Source of the DNA: JAVVPO01 sp036655715
GTDB taxonomy: Bacteria > Bacillota > Clostridia > Lachnospirales > Cellulosilyticaceae
Length of the DNA: 26,341 nt
Reading direction: 5' to 3'
Assembly (NCBI GenBank): GCA_036655715.1
Contig: JAVVPO010000030.1
Location: 1 to 26,341, forward strand
In this document: positions 1 to 7,267 of the stretch, piece after piece
How positions within the stretch are numbered: the first letter of the stretch is position 1
Layout of the letters: every line of letters begins with the position of its first letter
Notes under the pieces: model-generated
What the model was told of the DNA's origin: nothing
The model's database searches: none
What the model saw: only the letters and a program-made list of their open reading frames with translations
Made by a program: the position numbers and the translations under genes

Positions 1-8
1 TAAAATAC

Positions 9-79
9 GCGGGTGTAGTTCAATGGTAGAACACCAGCCTTCCAAGCTGGCCACGCGGGTTCGATTCCCGCCACCCGCT
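9..79 (+). tRNA. tRNA-Gly (anticodon UCC)
   Basis: The sequence folds into a full cloverleaf. The acceptor stem pairs GCGGGTG (9-15) with CACCCGC (72-78), and T79 is the discriminator. The anticodon stem CCAGC/GCTGG (34-38/46-50) encloses a 7-nt loop with TCC at 41-43. The T arm carries GGTTCGATTCC. The 3' CCA is not encoded. It decodes GGA and, by wobble, other glycine codons. A strong terminator follows directly, so this is the last gene of its transcript. Confidence 0.96.
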
Positions 80-91
80 TTTTTTATGCGT

Positions 92-140
92 AAAATAAGA
101 GGATATTCTTTACTAAGTAGAGAATATCCTCTTATTTTTT
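92..140 (+). terminator. Rho-independent terminator after tRNA-Gly
   Basis: A perfect 18-bp inverted repeat (92-109 with 121-138) encloses an 11-nt loop and ends in a T-run. The A-tract on the 5' side makes it potentially bidirectional. Confidence 0.9.
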
Positions 141-155
141 GTTATACAATGCGAC

Positions 156-362
156 ATGGATGTACTTGGTACAGCAGTAGCATCTAGGATAGCATTCTTC
201 GTTACTTTTATTATGGTGTTAATGGCTTACTTTAAGAAAAAGAGTTTCTTAAAGTTTACTTCATGTAAAGTGGATTTCAAGAAGATAACAAGATTTTTTT
301 ATAATGGCTTATTAAAAGCTTTAGTAAAAGAAAAATTCCACTTTGAGGTCCTTTTGTATTAG
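156..362 (+). pseudogene. Decayed fragment of a MATE-family transporter
   Basis: This is a 68-codon open frame with no ribosome binding site before its ATG. The translation resembles an internal stretch of MATE multidrug exporters. The segment DVLGTAVASRIAFFV matches the helix-6 pattern G-x-x-G-A-A-x-A-T-x-I-x, seen as MGVYGAALATTIARL in the intact MATE protein at 17069-18430. It is followed by the basic loop, a DFKKI-type segment and NGLLKAL, which fits the start of the second six-helix half. The frame is open a few codons upstream of the ATG (to about 141) and ends in TAG with another stop soon after. Both ends of the family fold are missing, so I read it as a remnant. It is too diverged to derive from the local MATE copy. 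A chance ORF cannot be fully excluded. Confidence 0.5.
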
Positions 363-375
363 TTAAAGTATTAGT

Positions 376-405
376 TTGATAAAAAAGATTTAAGTATACT
401 ATAAT
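376..405 (+). promoter_or_regulatory. Sigma-A-type promoter for the DUF523 gene
   Basis: TTGATA (376-381) is followed by an 18-bp spacer and a perfect TATAAT (400-405), about 40 bp before the downstream ATG. Confidence 0.7.
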
Positions 406-442
406 TGAAAATAAGATAAAATAAAGCTTAAGAGGTGAAGAG

Positions 443-871
443 ATGTATTTAGTAAGTGCATGCTTGGCGGGATTTGAATGTAGATATGATGGAAAGAGTA
501 ATACAAATGATAAGGTAGTAGAACTTATTAATAAAGGGCGAGCTATACCTATTTGTCCAGAACAACTAGGTGGACTTTGTACACCACGGGCTGCTTGTGA
601 AATTGTGAGACAACATACTCTTGAAAAAAGAGTTATTAATAATTGTGGGGAAGATAAGACTTATGAATTTGAATTAGGTATAAAGCGTAGCGTGAATATA
701 GCAAAAATCTTAAAAATCAAAAAGGCTATTTTGAAAGCAAAAAGTCCTTCATGTGGATGTGGAGAAATTTATGATGGGACATTTACTGGAAAGCTTATAG
801 TAGGCAATGGATTATTGGTAGATGCTTTATTAAAAGAAGGTATTCAAGTTATAACAGAAAAAGAATTATAG
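443..871 (+). CDS. DUF523 family protein
   Basis: This 142-aa soluble protein has the full DUF523 pattern. The N terminus carries SACLAG-x-x-CRYDG (about residues 5-17), the middle PICPEQLGGLCTPR (about 37-50), and the C terminus KSPSCGCGEIYDG followed by TGKL (about 100-118). The conserved cysteines suggest metal or thiol chemistry, but the family's biochemical role is not established. The length is normal for single-domain members. The start is set by AGAGGTGAAGAG just before ATG 443. The gene stands alone between its own promoter and a terminator that begins at the stop codon. Family call is firm; function unknown. Confidence 0.88.
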   Translation: MYLVSACLAGFECRYDGKSNTNDKVVELINKGRAIPICPEQLGGLCTPRAACEIVRQHTLEKRVINNCGEDKTYEFELGIKRSVNIAKILKIKKAILKAKSPSCGCGEIYDGTFTGKLIVGNGLLVDALLKEGIQVITEKEL

Positions 872-895
872 AAGGCATCTAATAGGATGCCTTTT
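872..895 (+). terminator. Terminator of the DUF523 gene
   Basis: AAGGCATC (872-879) pairs with GATGCCTT (886-893) across a 6-nt loop, starting immediately after the stop codon. The downstream T-run is short. Confidence 0.7.
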
Positions 896-945
896 GTTAT
901 AGAACTAAAAGAATTTTAAATAGAGAGAAACATAAATCTAGATAG

Positions 946-1007
946 AAATCTTAAGAAATCTTAAGGTTTTGGATGAAAGGGTTTTAAGAAGTATCAGTTA
1001 TTATAAT
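946..1007 (+). promoter_or_regulatory. Tandem-repeat operator and promoter of the signalling operon
   Basis: AAATCTTAAG occurs twice head to tail (946-955 and 956-965), a repeat of exactly one helical turn, as OmpR/PhoB-family regulators bind. A perfect TATAAT lies at 1002-1007, but no good -35 hexamer sits 16-18 bp upstream, which fits an activator-dependent promoter. The repeats would centre near -58. The operon ends with an OmpR-family regulator (4933-5631), the natural candidate for autoregulation. Binding by that protein is inference. Confidence 0.55.
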
Positions 1008-1058
1008 ACTAGAAGGTAACAAAGTACGACAATAAGTATGGAAAAGGAAGAGTAACTT

Positions 1059-1760
1059 ATGAAGGAGAATGAGAGTAACTTAAATGTAGTCGATGTTGAA
1101 TTTATTTCAGATACAAATGAGATAATAGAGGTAGAAAGTAGTCAAGGAGAAGAAAATAATAAAGCTTCAAGGGAAGAAGATTTATTAAAAGAAGAAGGAC
1201 AAGAGGATCAGAATATTAAAAAAGATATCAAGCAGGAGATAAACAAAAAAGATGATGTAGCGCATGAGTTAAAGACTAAATCAAGAACGCAGGAATCCAA
1301 TCAAGAACATCAGCAGACACATGAGCAAACAAATGAACCTGATGGGATAGACTCAAGAGATACTTCTTTTAAAAGCTATGAGAGAGAAGCGAACTCTAAA
1401 GAGAAGTTGAAAAAAAGGGGGTTCTTTGCAAAGCTAAGTAGAGTTTGCTTGAGCACTTTAGGAATTATTCTGGCTATGCCGGTACTTGCTGCGGGAGCTA
1501 TAGTTATCATAGGCGGGTTAGGAGCCTCGTTAGGCACAATAGGTGTAGGTATTGCATCGGTTGTATTTACAGCCTTTCTGATGACTGTACAACCAGGACT
1601 AATAGGTTGGCTAGGTGTATTTGTATCTGTAGGGTTATTATCAGGAGGGGGACTAGCACTATGTCTTGTAATATTACTGATAAGAGGGATGAAATATATA
1701 GTTAGGATATTAAGAAATAAAGATACAGAGGCGGACTTTGCAGTAAGGGAGGAAAGATAA
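1059..1760 (+). CDS. Membrane protein with a long charged N-terminal region, DUF1700-like C terminus
   Basis: 233 aa. Residues 1-125 are hydrophilic and rich in Glu, Lys, Gln and Asn, probably disordered and cytoplasmic. Residues about 127-209 form three closely spaced hydrophobic helices rich in Gly, Ala and Ile, followed by a basic tail (RGMKYIVRILRNK). The glycine-rich membrane block and the adjacent DUF4097 gene recall DUF1700 proteins, which usually partner DUF4097, but I see no folded N-terminal DUF1700 (HAAS) helical domain. The start has only a modest GGAAGAG site. The stop TAA overlaps the next ATG by one base, so the genes are translationally coupled. It is likely an envelope component or modulator of the kinase encoded two genes downstream. 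No precise function can be assigned. Confidence 0.7.
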   Translation: MKENESNLNVVDVEFISDTNEIIEVESSQGEENNKASREEDLLKEEGQEDQNIKKDIKQEINKKDDVAHELKTKSRTQESNQEHQQTHEQTNEPDGIDSRDTSFKSYEREANSKEKLKKRGFFAKLSRVCLSTLGIILAMPVLAAGAIVIIGGLGASLGTIGVGIASVVFTAFLMTVQPGLIGWLGVFVSVGLLSGGGLALCLVILLIRGMKYIVRILRNKDTEADFAVREER

Positions 1761-2944
1761 TGAAAAAGTGGGTTATTGCATTAAGTATATTGTTAGGAGT
1801 AAGTGCTATTGGGAGTGGAGTAGTACTTGGTAAGATTTATAATAAGGAGCTTAGAACTTATGAGCAGCAATTGGATGAAACTTTAAATAAAGAAGCTTTA
1901 AAAAATGTATATATTGATTCAGATGTACCTGTAAAGATTGAGGTAACGAATGGAGAACCTAGAATTGAGTTTAATAGTACTTTAACTGGGATACTTGATA
2001 AAGAGCCTCAGTTTGGTTTAGATGTAAGAGAAGAACTAGATAAAACTTATATTACAATAGAGGCTAAAGAGACTGCTAATATGACTTTGTTTTTAGATGA
2101 TGTTGAGATATTAGCTACTATTTACCTTCCCAATCAAGATATCAATCATTTGAGTGTTAAAAGTGATAGCTACTACTGGGTTCATGGCGGAACCAATTTA
2201 TATTTTAATATAGGAGATATGAATATAAATAATTTGGAGATTCAAGGAAGTGCTGATGAACTAAACTTAGATGGAAGTTATAAGTCTATTGCTATTGATT
2301 CAAAATATGGCAATATAGATATTCATTCTAAAACGCCAGCTGATGTTTCAATCAAAGAGGCAAATGGGAATATTAATCTTAAAGGTCAATATGCTTTAGT
2401 AGATATTACAAGCTATGGCGGGAGTATTGATATGGCTTCAGATATCCCATCAAAAGTTGTAATTAACAATTATAGTGGCACATCCAGGTTAGTAGGAAAG
2501 TATGAAGATATACAGATCGAAGGAGAGTATGGTGATATATGGATTAATTCAGAGTCAGCATGTGATATCTTTGTTAGTACATCAGGAAATGTTGAATTAG
2601 TTGGGGCACTAAAAAATGTAGATATGAGATCTAACTATGGAAGAGTTAACTTAATGACTGTAATAGAGCCACAACGTATTAATTTATTAGGTGAATATGA
2701 GAATATTTCACTGACATTACCTAATAATATACCTGGGTTTGAAGTAACCCATCAAAAAGATTATGAGCAGCAAGAATCTATTTATACAGATTTTGATGTG
2801 AAGAGAGGGATACAAGAACAAACTGTAGATAAACTTTACTTTGGAAATGGCAATAGCAAGATTAGATTAGAAGGTAGTGATAGTAAAATAACTATTTTAG
2901 AGGGAAAAGCAATACCTACTCTAACAAATAATGTAAGTGAGTAA
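1760..2944 (+). CDS. Membrane-anchored DUF4097-type beta-repeat protein
   Basis: 394 aa. One N-terminal membrane helix or uncleaved signal anchor (about residues 4-26) precedes a long extracytoplasmic region. From about residue 140 to 330 it shows successive short beta-strand turns (NLEIQGSADELNLDG, IDSKYGNIDIHS, ANGNINLKG, YGDIWINS, SGNVELVG), the pattern of DUF4097 right-handed beta-solenoids. Such proteins are common beside envelope-stress sensors; their ligand is generally unknown. Start ATG 1760 overlaps the upstream stop and follows AAGGGAGGAAAG at a suitable distance. The stop TAA is adjacent to the kinase gene. It may shield or feed the extracellular sensor of the kinase; that is inference. 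Confidence 0.8.
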   Translation: MKKWVIALSILLGVSAIGSGVVLGKIYNKELRTYEQQLDETLNKEALKNVYIDSDVPVKIEVTNGEPRIEFNSTLTGILDKEPQFGLDVREELDKTYITIEAKETANMTLFLDDVEILATIYLPNQDINHLSVKSDSYYWVHGGTNLYFNIGDMNINNLEIQGSADELNLDGSYKSIAIDSKYGNIDIHSKTPADVSIKEANGNINLKGQYALVDITSYGGSIDMASDIPSKVVINNYSGTSRLVGKYEDIQIEGEYGDIWINSESACDIFVSTSGNVELVGALKNVDMRSNYGRVNLMTVIEPQRINLLGEYENISLTLPNNIPGFEVTHQKDYEQQESIYTDFDVKRGIQEQTVDKLYFGNGNSKIRLEGSDSKITILEGKAIPTLTNNVSE

Positions 2945-2976
2945 TGAATGATCTAAATGAGGGGAGGATTACTATA

Positions 2977-4896
2977 ATGAGCCAAGAAGAAAGTCAAAAA
3001 GAGCTAACACCTAAACAAAAAAAGAAAGAGCAAAAAAAGTTAGAAAAGAAAAAAATAAAAGTAATAAGAAAAGAGAAGAAAAAGCTAAGTGAAGGTAAAT
3101 TGAAAGGAAAAGTAGTAGATATGTATCATAAGGCTAAGGAACCTACTTTAAACCTTTATCAAAAAGTAGCAAAGCAGATTAAATCTAGTATACGATTAGA
3201 AATTTTATGGATAGTAGGTATATCGCTTATCTTATCTAGTTTGGTAGGTATGAGTGTGAAGAGTATAGCTAAGAATGCAGGAATTGGGCAACAATCATAT
3301 ACTAATTATGAGGAAAGTAGACAAAATCTCCAAAGTGAATTAGTATCGGTGATACAGAGTATTACTAATATAGAACAGATAGGTGTAGAATTTAATATAG
3401 ATACTGAAATGATAAGAAATACCATTAGTACGTTGGGGGTAACTGAAGGAGCAGAGCAGCTACAAGGTGAGTTGGAAAATATGTATGTTATCAGAGATAT
3501 CAATAATGAGTATAGCCAGTATGATGATTATGGTAGCTATAACATGTACCCTGAAGGCATACCTATTGAAAAGTATAAGGAACTTTATAAAGAGCTTAAT
3601 GGACTATTAATCGAACAAAACTGGACTGAGCAAAGCGTAAATGAGATTATAGAAAAATTCCTAAGAGATGTGGTAGGTCTAACAGAGGGGAATATTAAAA
3701 AATCAGCTGTAGCGACTATTGTAAGTAATATGGATTCTAATGAGTATAGAATAGAAGAAGGCCAAACTTATATTATTGATAGCAAAGGAAACACCTTATA
3801 TGATAATAGCTTTATAAAGAGTATAGATGTGGTACAAGCTATCCAAAAAAGTCAGCAATCTAATAATAGAAATGATAACACCGTGACAAGTATTTATCCT
3901 ATTATTATAGATCAAGAGATTCATTACTTATTTAATGAAAGTATATTAAGAGGCATAGAAGAATACTATTCCACTGGTGAACCGAATGTATTAGGTGTAG
4001 GGGCTGGAGTTACAGCGTTTATTATGTTGATGTTTTACTTCACAAAATCAAAACTAAGATATATTGAATATATCTCATATTGCTTAGGTGAAATTTCAAA
4101 AGGAGATTTATCTTATAAAATAGAAGTTGTAGGCCAAGATGAGTTAGCAAAAGTAGCCTTAGATATAGCTTATATGGAAGAGCAGATTAAAAACCAGATA
4201 GATGCTCAGATGCAAGCAGAAAAAACAAAAAATGAACTCATTACAAATGTAGCACATGACCTTAGAACACCACTAACATCCATTATAGGATATGTAGGAT
4301 TAATTAAAGATAAGAAATTTGAGAGTGAAGAAGAGTATGAGAAATATTTAGATATAGCATACTCTAAGGCTGAAAAGCTTAAGGTGCTTATTGAAGATTT
4401 ATTTGAGTATACTAAGCTTAATAATCAAGCAGTAAATATCAAAAAGGAATCTATGTCTGTTGCAAGTTTAATGAATCAACTTATAGAAGAATTGATGCCT
4501 ATAGCAGAAGAAAAGGAAGTAACGATTAGGACAGATATCAAAGCAATAGATACAACGATTAGAGCAGATATTCCTAAGATGACAAGGGTATTTGAAAATC
4601 TAGTAGAGAATGCTATTAAGTATACGGAAAGCGGAGAAGTCGTTGAAATTACTATAGAAGAAATGAGCGGGGAAGTTTTCATCAGTATTCGTAATAAGTG
4701 TAAAGAAATACCACAAGAGGATATAGATAGATTATTTGATCGATTTTATAGAAGTGATGCTTCTAGGAATAGCAATACAGGGGGAAGTGGTCTAGGGCTT
4801 GCTATAGCTAAAAATATTGTTAAACTTCATGGTGGTGAAATTTGGGCACAAATGAGTGGCAACATCATTAGTTTTAATGTTAAGATTAAGAAATAG
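2977..4896 (+). CDS. VanS-like sensor histidine kinase
   Basis: 639 aa from ATG 2977, chosen because GGGGAGGA lies 8 nt upstream. An in-frame ATG at 2944 overlaps the previous stop but has no ribosome binding site. Order: a very Lys/Glu-rich cytoplasmic N terminus (about 1-70), TM1 (74-95), an extracytoplasmic sensor of about 240 aa, TM2 (338-356), HAMP (357-414), HisKA with NVAHDLRTPLTSIIGY (phospho-His 427), then HATPase_c with N-box ENLVENAIKYT (Asn 545) and GGSGLGLA (602-609). The usual DxGxG G1 motif is replaced by RNKCKEIP, as in VanS-type kinases. It probably signals to the regulator 36 nt downstream and may sense cell-envelope state with the two preceding gene products. The sensor domain shows no family I recognise. 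Confidence 0.93.
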   Translation: MSQEESQKELTPKQKKKEQKKLEKKKIKVIRKEKKKLSEGKLKGKVVDMYHKAKEPTLNLYQKVAKQIKSSIRLEILWIVGISLILSSLVGMSVKSIAKNAGIGQQSYTNYEESRQNLQSELVSVIQSITNIEQIGVEFNIDTEMIRNTISTLGVTEGAEQLQGELENMYVIRDINNEYSQYDDYGSYNMYPEGIPIEKYKELYKELNGLLIEQNWTEQSVNEIIEKFLRDVVGLTEGNIKKSAVATIVSNMDSNEYRIEEGQTYIIDSKGNTLYDNSFIKSIDVVQAIQKSQQSNNRNDNTVTSIYPIIIDQEIHYLFNESILRGIEEYYSTGEPNVLGVGAGVTAFIMLMFYFTKSKLRYIEYISYCLGEISKGDLSYKIEVVGQDELAKVALDIAYMEEQIKNQIDAQMQAEKTKNELITNVAHDLRTPLTSIIGYVGLIKDKKFESEEEYEKYLDIAYSKAEKLKVLIEDLFEYTKLNNQAVNIKKESMSVASLMNQLIEELMPIAEEKEVTIRTDIKAIDTTIRADIPKMTRVFENLVENAIKYTESGEVVEITIEEMSGEVFISIRNKCKEIPQEDIDRLFDRFYRSDASRNSNTGGSGLGLAIAKNIVKLHGGEIWAQMSGNIISFNVKIKK

Positions 4897-4932
4897 TTTC
4901 TTTAAATTGTATGAGTAAGGAGGTGTAGTAAA

Positions 4933-5631
4933 ATGAGTAAGGCAACAATACTAGTAGTGGATGATGAAAAAGAAATTAGGGATTTAATAGCTATCTATCT
5001 CAAAAATGAAGGATATAAAATCGAATTAGCTAGTACTGGATTACAGGCAATAAAAGCTATGAATGAAAAGCAAATTGATCTTATCGTATTAGATATTATG
5101 ATGCCAGAAGTAAATGGAATTGATGCATGTATGAAAATTAGAGAGCAGCATAATATACCTATTATCATGCTTTCAGCGAAGACAGAGGATATTGATAAGA
5201 TACTAGGATTATCGGTAGGTGCAGATGATTACTTGGCTAAGCCGTTTAATCCATTAGAGCTTATTGCTAGAGTGAAAGCACAGCTAAGAAGAGCTACAAA
5301 GCTTAACAGCTATACACAAGCGAAGGAAAGTCTACTAGAAGAAGATGATTTGACCTTAGACTTAGAGTTAGGGAAGATATATAAGAGAAAAGAAGAAATC
5401 AATCTTACGCCAACAGAGTTAGGTATTTTGAAGCTCCTATGGGTGAATAAAGGGATCACGTTCAAGATAGAAACCATCTATGAAAGAGTTTGGAACCAAG
5501 AGTATTTTGAAAATAATAATACTGTAATGGTGCATATTAGAAAGCTACGTGAAAAGATAGAGGATAACCCAAGAGAACCTGTTTATATCTTTACAGTATG
5601 GGGAGTGGGATATAAATTTGGAATAAGTTAA
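4933..5631 (+). CDS. OmpR/VanR-family response regulator
   Basis: 232 aa, the standard length. The receiver domain (1-120) has the acidic pair D10/D11, phospho-acceptor D54 in LIVLDIMMP, S81 and K103 in AKPFNPLEL. The C-terminal winged helix (about 135-232) contains LTPTELGILKLLW and TVMVHIRKLREKIE, ending GVGYKFGIS. An excellent AAGGAGGTG precedes ATG 4933. It is the last gene of the four-gene operon and the partner of the kinase just upstream. The tandem repeat at 946-965 fits the spacing this family binds, suggesting autoregulation (inference). Confidence 0.95.
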   Translation: MSKATILVVDDEKEIRDLIAIYLKNEGYKIELASTGLQAIKAMNEKQIDLIVLDIMMPEVNGIDACMKIREQHNIPIIMLSAKTEDIDKILGLSVGADDYLAKPFNPLELIARVKAQLRRATKLNSYTQAKESLLEEDDLTLDLELGKIYKRKEEINLTPTELGILKLLWVNKGITFKIETIYERVWNQEYFENNNTVMVHIRKLREKIEDNPREPVYIFTVWGVGYKFGIS

Positions 5632-5640
5632 AAAGTATTA

Positions 5641-5689
5641 AAAAACTCAACCAGAGATAGTATGGCAATACTACTTTAGTTGAGTTTTT
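5641..5689. terminator. Bidirectional terminator between convergent genes
   Basis: AAAAACTCAAC (5641-5651) pairs with GTTGAGTTTTT (5679-5689). An inner stem AGTAT/ATACT extends the hairpin. A- and T-tracts on both sides suit both the response-regulator transcript and the minus-strand gene at 5709-6287. Confidence 0.8.
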
Positions 5690-5708
5690 GAGGTTAGGCT
5701 AAAGATTA

Positions 5709-6287
5709 TTATAATAAAGTGATACTTATAGCGTTTGTTTGAGGAGGAATAGACTTAGTCATAGCAGCAGAATGAACTACTTTTACTGGAATGCTAGTAT
5801 TAAGATCGGTAATATTATAAGCTTTCTTAGTTCTACCATCTGTTATTGTTGTTTGGTCTGTAATACGAAGGACAATTTGATTTGCAGAAGTATTTGATTT
5901 GCCAGCAGGGACAATAGTTACCTCTTTAGCGGCAAAATCAATAGCAATAATCTCGGCTCTAGGAATAGTTACTGAATCTGAAGCCACATTAGGTGGAACT
6001 GGCTTGATAGCAGTTGGTGTAGTAATAGCTATTTGATTGTTTCTAATGCTTACATTATACCCAAGTGCGTTGGCAAGTGTATCAATAGGGGCATAAGCTT
6101 TGCCTTTGTAAATAATAGTAGATTGATTAGGTAATACAGATTGATTGTTAAGTGTATACCTGAAATTTGGGTCTAGGGCTGCTCTAATAGGTTTTGCATT
6201 AGTAGTAGCAAATACTGTAAGGCTACTACTGATGATACTAACTACTAAGCCAACAATAAGTAGTTTTTTTGCAGATTGTTTTTTCAT
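5709..6287 (-). CDS. Secreted protein with copper-amine-oxidase N-terminal-like domain
   Basis: 192 aa. A signal peptide is clear: the basic start MKKQSAKK, a hydrophobic core (about 9-25) and a likely cleavage site near FATTNA. Residues about 35-90 resemble the copper amine oxidase N-terminal (stalk) domain found in many clostridial secreted proteins: YTLNNQSVLPN, YKGKAYAPIDTLANALGY, then a short IAITTP strand. The remainder (about 100-192) is beta-rich with IDFAAKEVTIVPAG and has no catalytic motif I recognise. There is no sign of an oxidase; these stalk domains are usually structural or wall-associated. GGAGGTT precedes ATG 6287. It is a single gene convergent with the signalling operon. 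Confidence 0.8.
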   Translation of the reverse strand: MKKQSAKKLLIVGLVVSIISSSLTVFATTNAKPIRAALDPNFRYTLNNQSVLPNQSTIIYKGKAYAPIDTLANALGYNVSIRNNQIAITTPTAIKPVPPNVASDSVTIPRAEIIAIDFAAKEVTIVPAGKSNTSANQIVLRITDQTTITDGRTKKAYNITDLNTSIPVKVVHSAAMTKSIPPQTNAISITLL

Positions 6288-6446
6288 GTGAACCTCCTAA
6301 AGTGATGTAATATATAGATATATTTAGTATGGTTATTAAAGGTAAAAGTATACGTGAAATAGGTGAAAAATGAGACAGATAAATTAAATTACATATTAGT
6401 ATATATTTGTGGGATGTGTTATGATAAAGAAAAGGGGGCGAAAACT

Positions 6447-7076
6447 ATGCTAGTAAAAAATATTATGATTCCAGAAAAAAACCTAAGTAAAGTGTCTTTA
6501 AATGATACAGTTCAAGAAACAATCGCTTTGATTGATTCTCACAGCCTTTTGTCACTACCTGTAGTTGATAATAAGAAATTTGTAGGGATCATTTCTAAGA
6601 AGTATATTTTTGAAGAATACTTCAATGTAGGTGGAGATAAAGATGAATTTCTACAACGTAAAGTTGAAGAGTTCATGAAAACAAAAGTAGAGAGTATTAA
6701 AGAAAATGATTTAATAGAGATACCAGTAGAGGTACTTGCTGAGAAAAACCTTCAGTTTATTCCAGTAGCAAATGATAAAGATGAATTTGTAGGAATAGTA
6801 ACGCATAAAGCTGTGTTTAAGACATTTACGAATATATTAGGATTTGGGCATACTCGTATTGTTGTAACAACTCATGATATGAAAGGTCGCCTTGCTAAAT
6901 TAGCAGAGACAATTAATAAGCATAATGGAAATATCATCAGTATTGTAGAAGTAGATCTTGAAGTAATGAATTTAAGAGAAATTATTTTACGTGTAGATGT
7001 AGAAGATACTAAGAAGCTTATTACGGCTTTAAATACTAATGGATTTACAGTAAGACATGTAGAAGAGGTTAAATAA
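6447..7076 (+). CDS. CBS-pair plus ACT domain protein, AcuB-like
   Basis: 209 aa from ATG 6447, selected because AAAGGGGG lies 8 nt upstream; an in-frame GTG at 6363 would add 28 unconvincing residues. Two CBS motifs fill residues about 1-125 (VKNIMIPEKNL, SLLSLPVVDNKKFVGIIS; then VEEFMKTKVESI, LQFIPVANDKDEFVGIVT). An ACT domain follows (about 133-205: TRIVVTTHDMKGRLAKLAE, NIISIVEVD). This CBS-ACT order is that of AcuB-type regulators, in which CBS pairs bind adenine nucleotides and ACT domains bind amino-acid-like ligands. The target here is unknown. The gene is monocistronic, with a terminator directly after it. Confidence 0.85.
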   Translation: MLVKNIMIPEKNLSKVSLNDTVQETIALIDSHSLLSLPVVDNKKFVGIISKKYIFEEYFNVGGDKDEFLQRKVEEFMKTKVESIKENDLIEIPVEVLAEKNLQFIPVANDKDEFVGIVTHKAVFKTFTNILGFGHTRIVVTTHDMKGRLAKLAETINKHNGNIISIVEVDLEVMNLREIILRVDVEDTKKLITALNTNGFTVRHVEEVK

Positions 7077-7086
7077 TTATAAAGAT

Positions 7087-7139
7087 AAAAAAGCATGTTA
7101 TAAACCTAGTTAAATACTAGTGTTATAACGTGTTTTTTT
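7087..7139 (+). terminator. Terminator of the CBS-ACT gene
   Basis: A long hairpin has an outer arm from about 7087-7103 paired with 7122-7138 (GTTATAA/TTATAAC core) and an inner CTAGT/ACTAG stem. It ends in a 7-T run (7133-7139). Confidence 0.85.
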
Positions 7140-7171
7140 GTTTGTCATAGAAGTAATGTTAAACTAGAAAA

Positions 7172-7245
7172 AGGTTAACTTTAACTTAAATAAGTAAACC
7201 TAATAAAAAATATAGGTTGACTTAAAGTTTTAAATATAGTATTCT
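7172..7245 (+). promoter_or_regulatory. BirA operator overlapping the biotin-operon promoter
   Basis: AAGTAAACCTA (7192-7202) and TAGGTTGACTT (7213-7223) form a dyad matching 10 of 11 bases. The cores GTAAAC and GTTGAC are 16 bp apart, as in known BirA sites. The promoter is TTGACT (7217-7222), a 17-bp spacer and TATTCT (7240-7245), so the right operator arm contains the -35 hexamer and bound BirA would block polymerase. A further half-site AGGTTAACTT (7172-7181) faces the left arm, giving three alternating half-sites. The first gene of the operon encodes BirA itself. Confidence 0.85.
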
Positions 7246-7267
7246 GAATTTAATTAGAGGTGATGAA

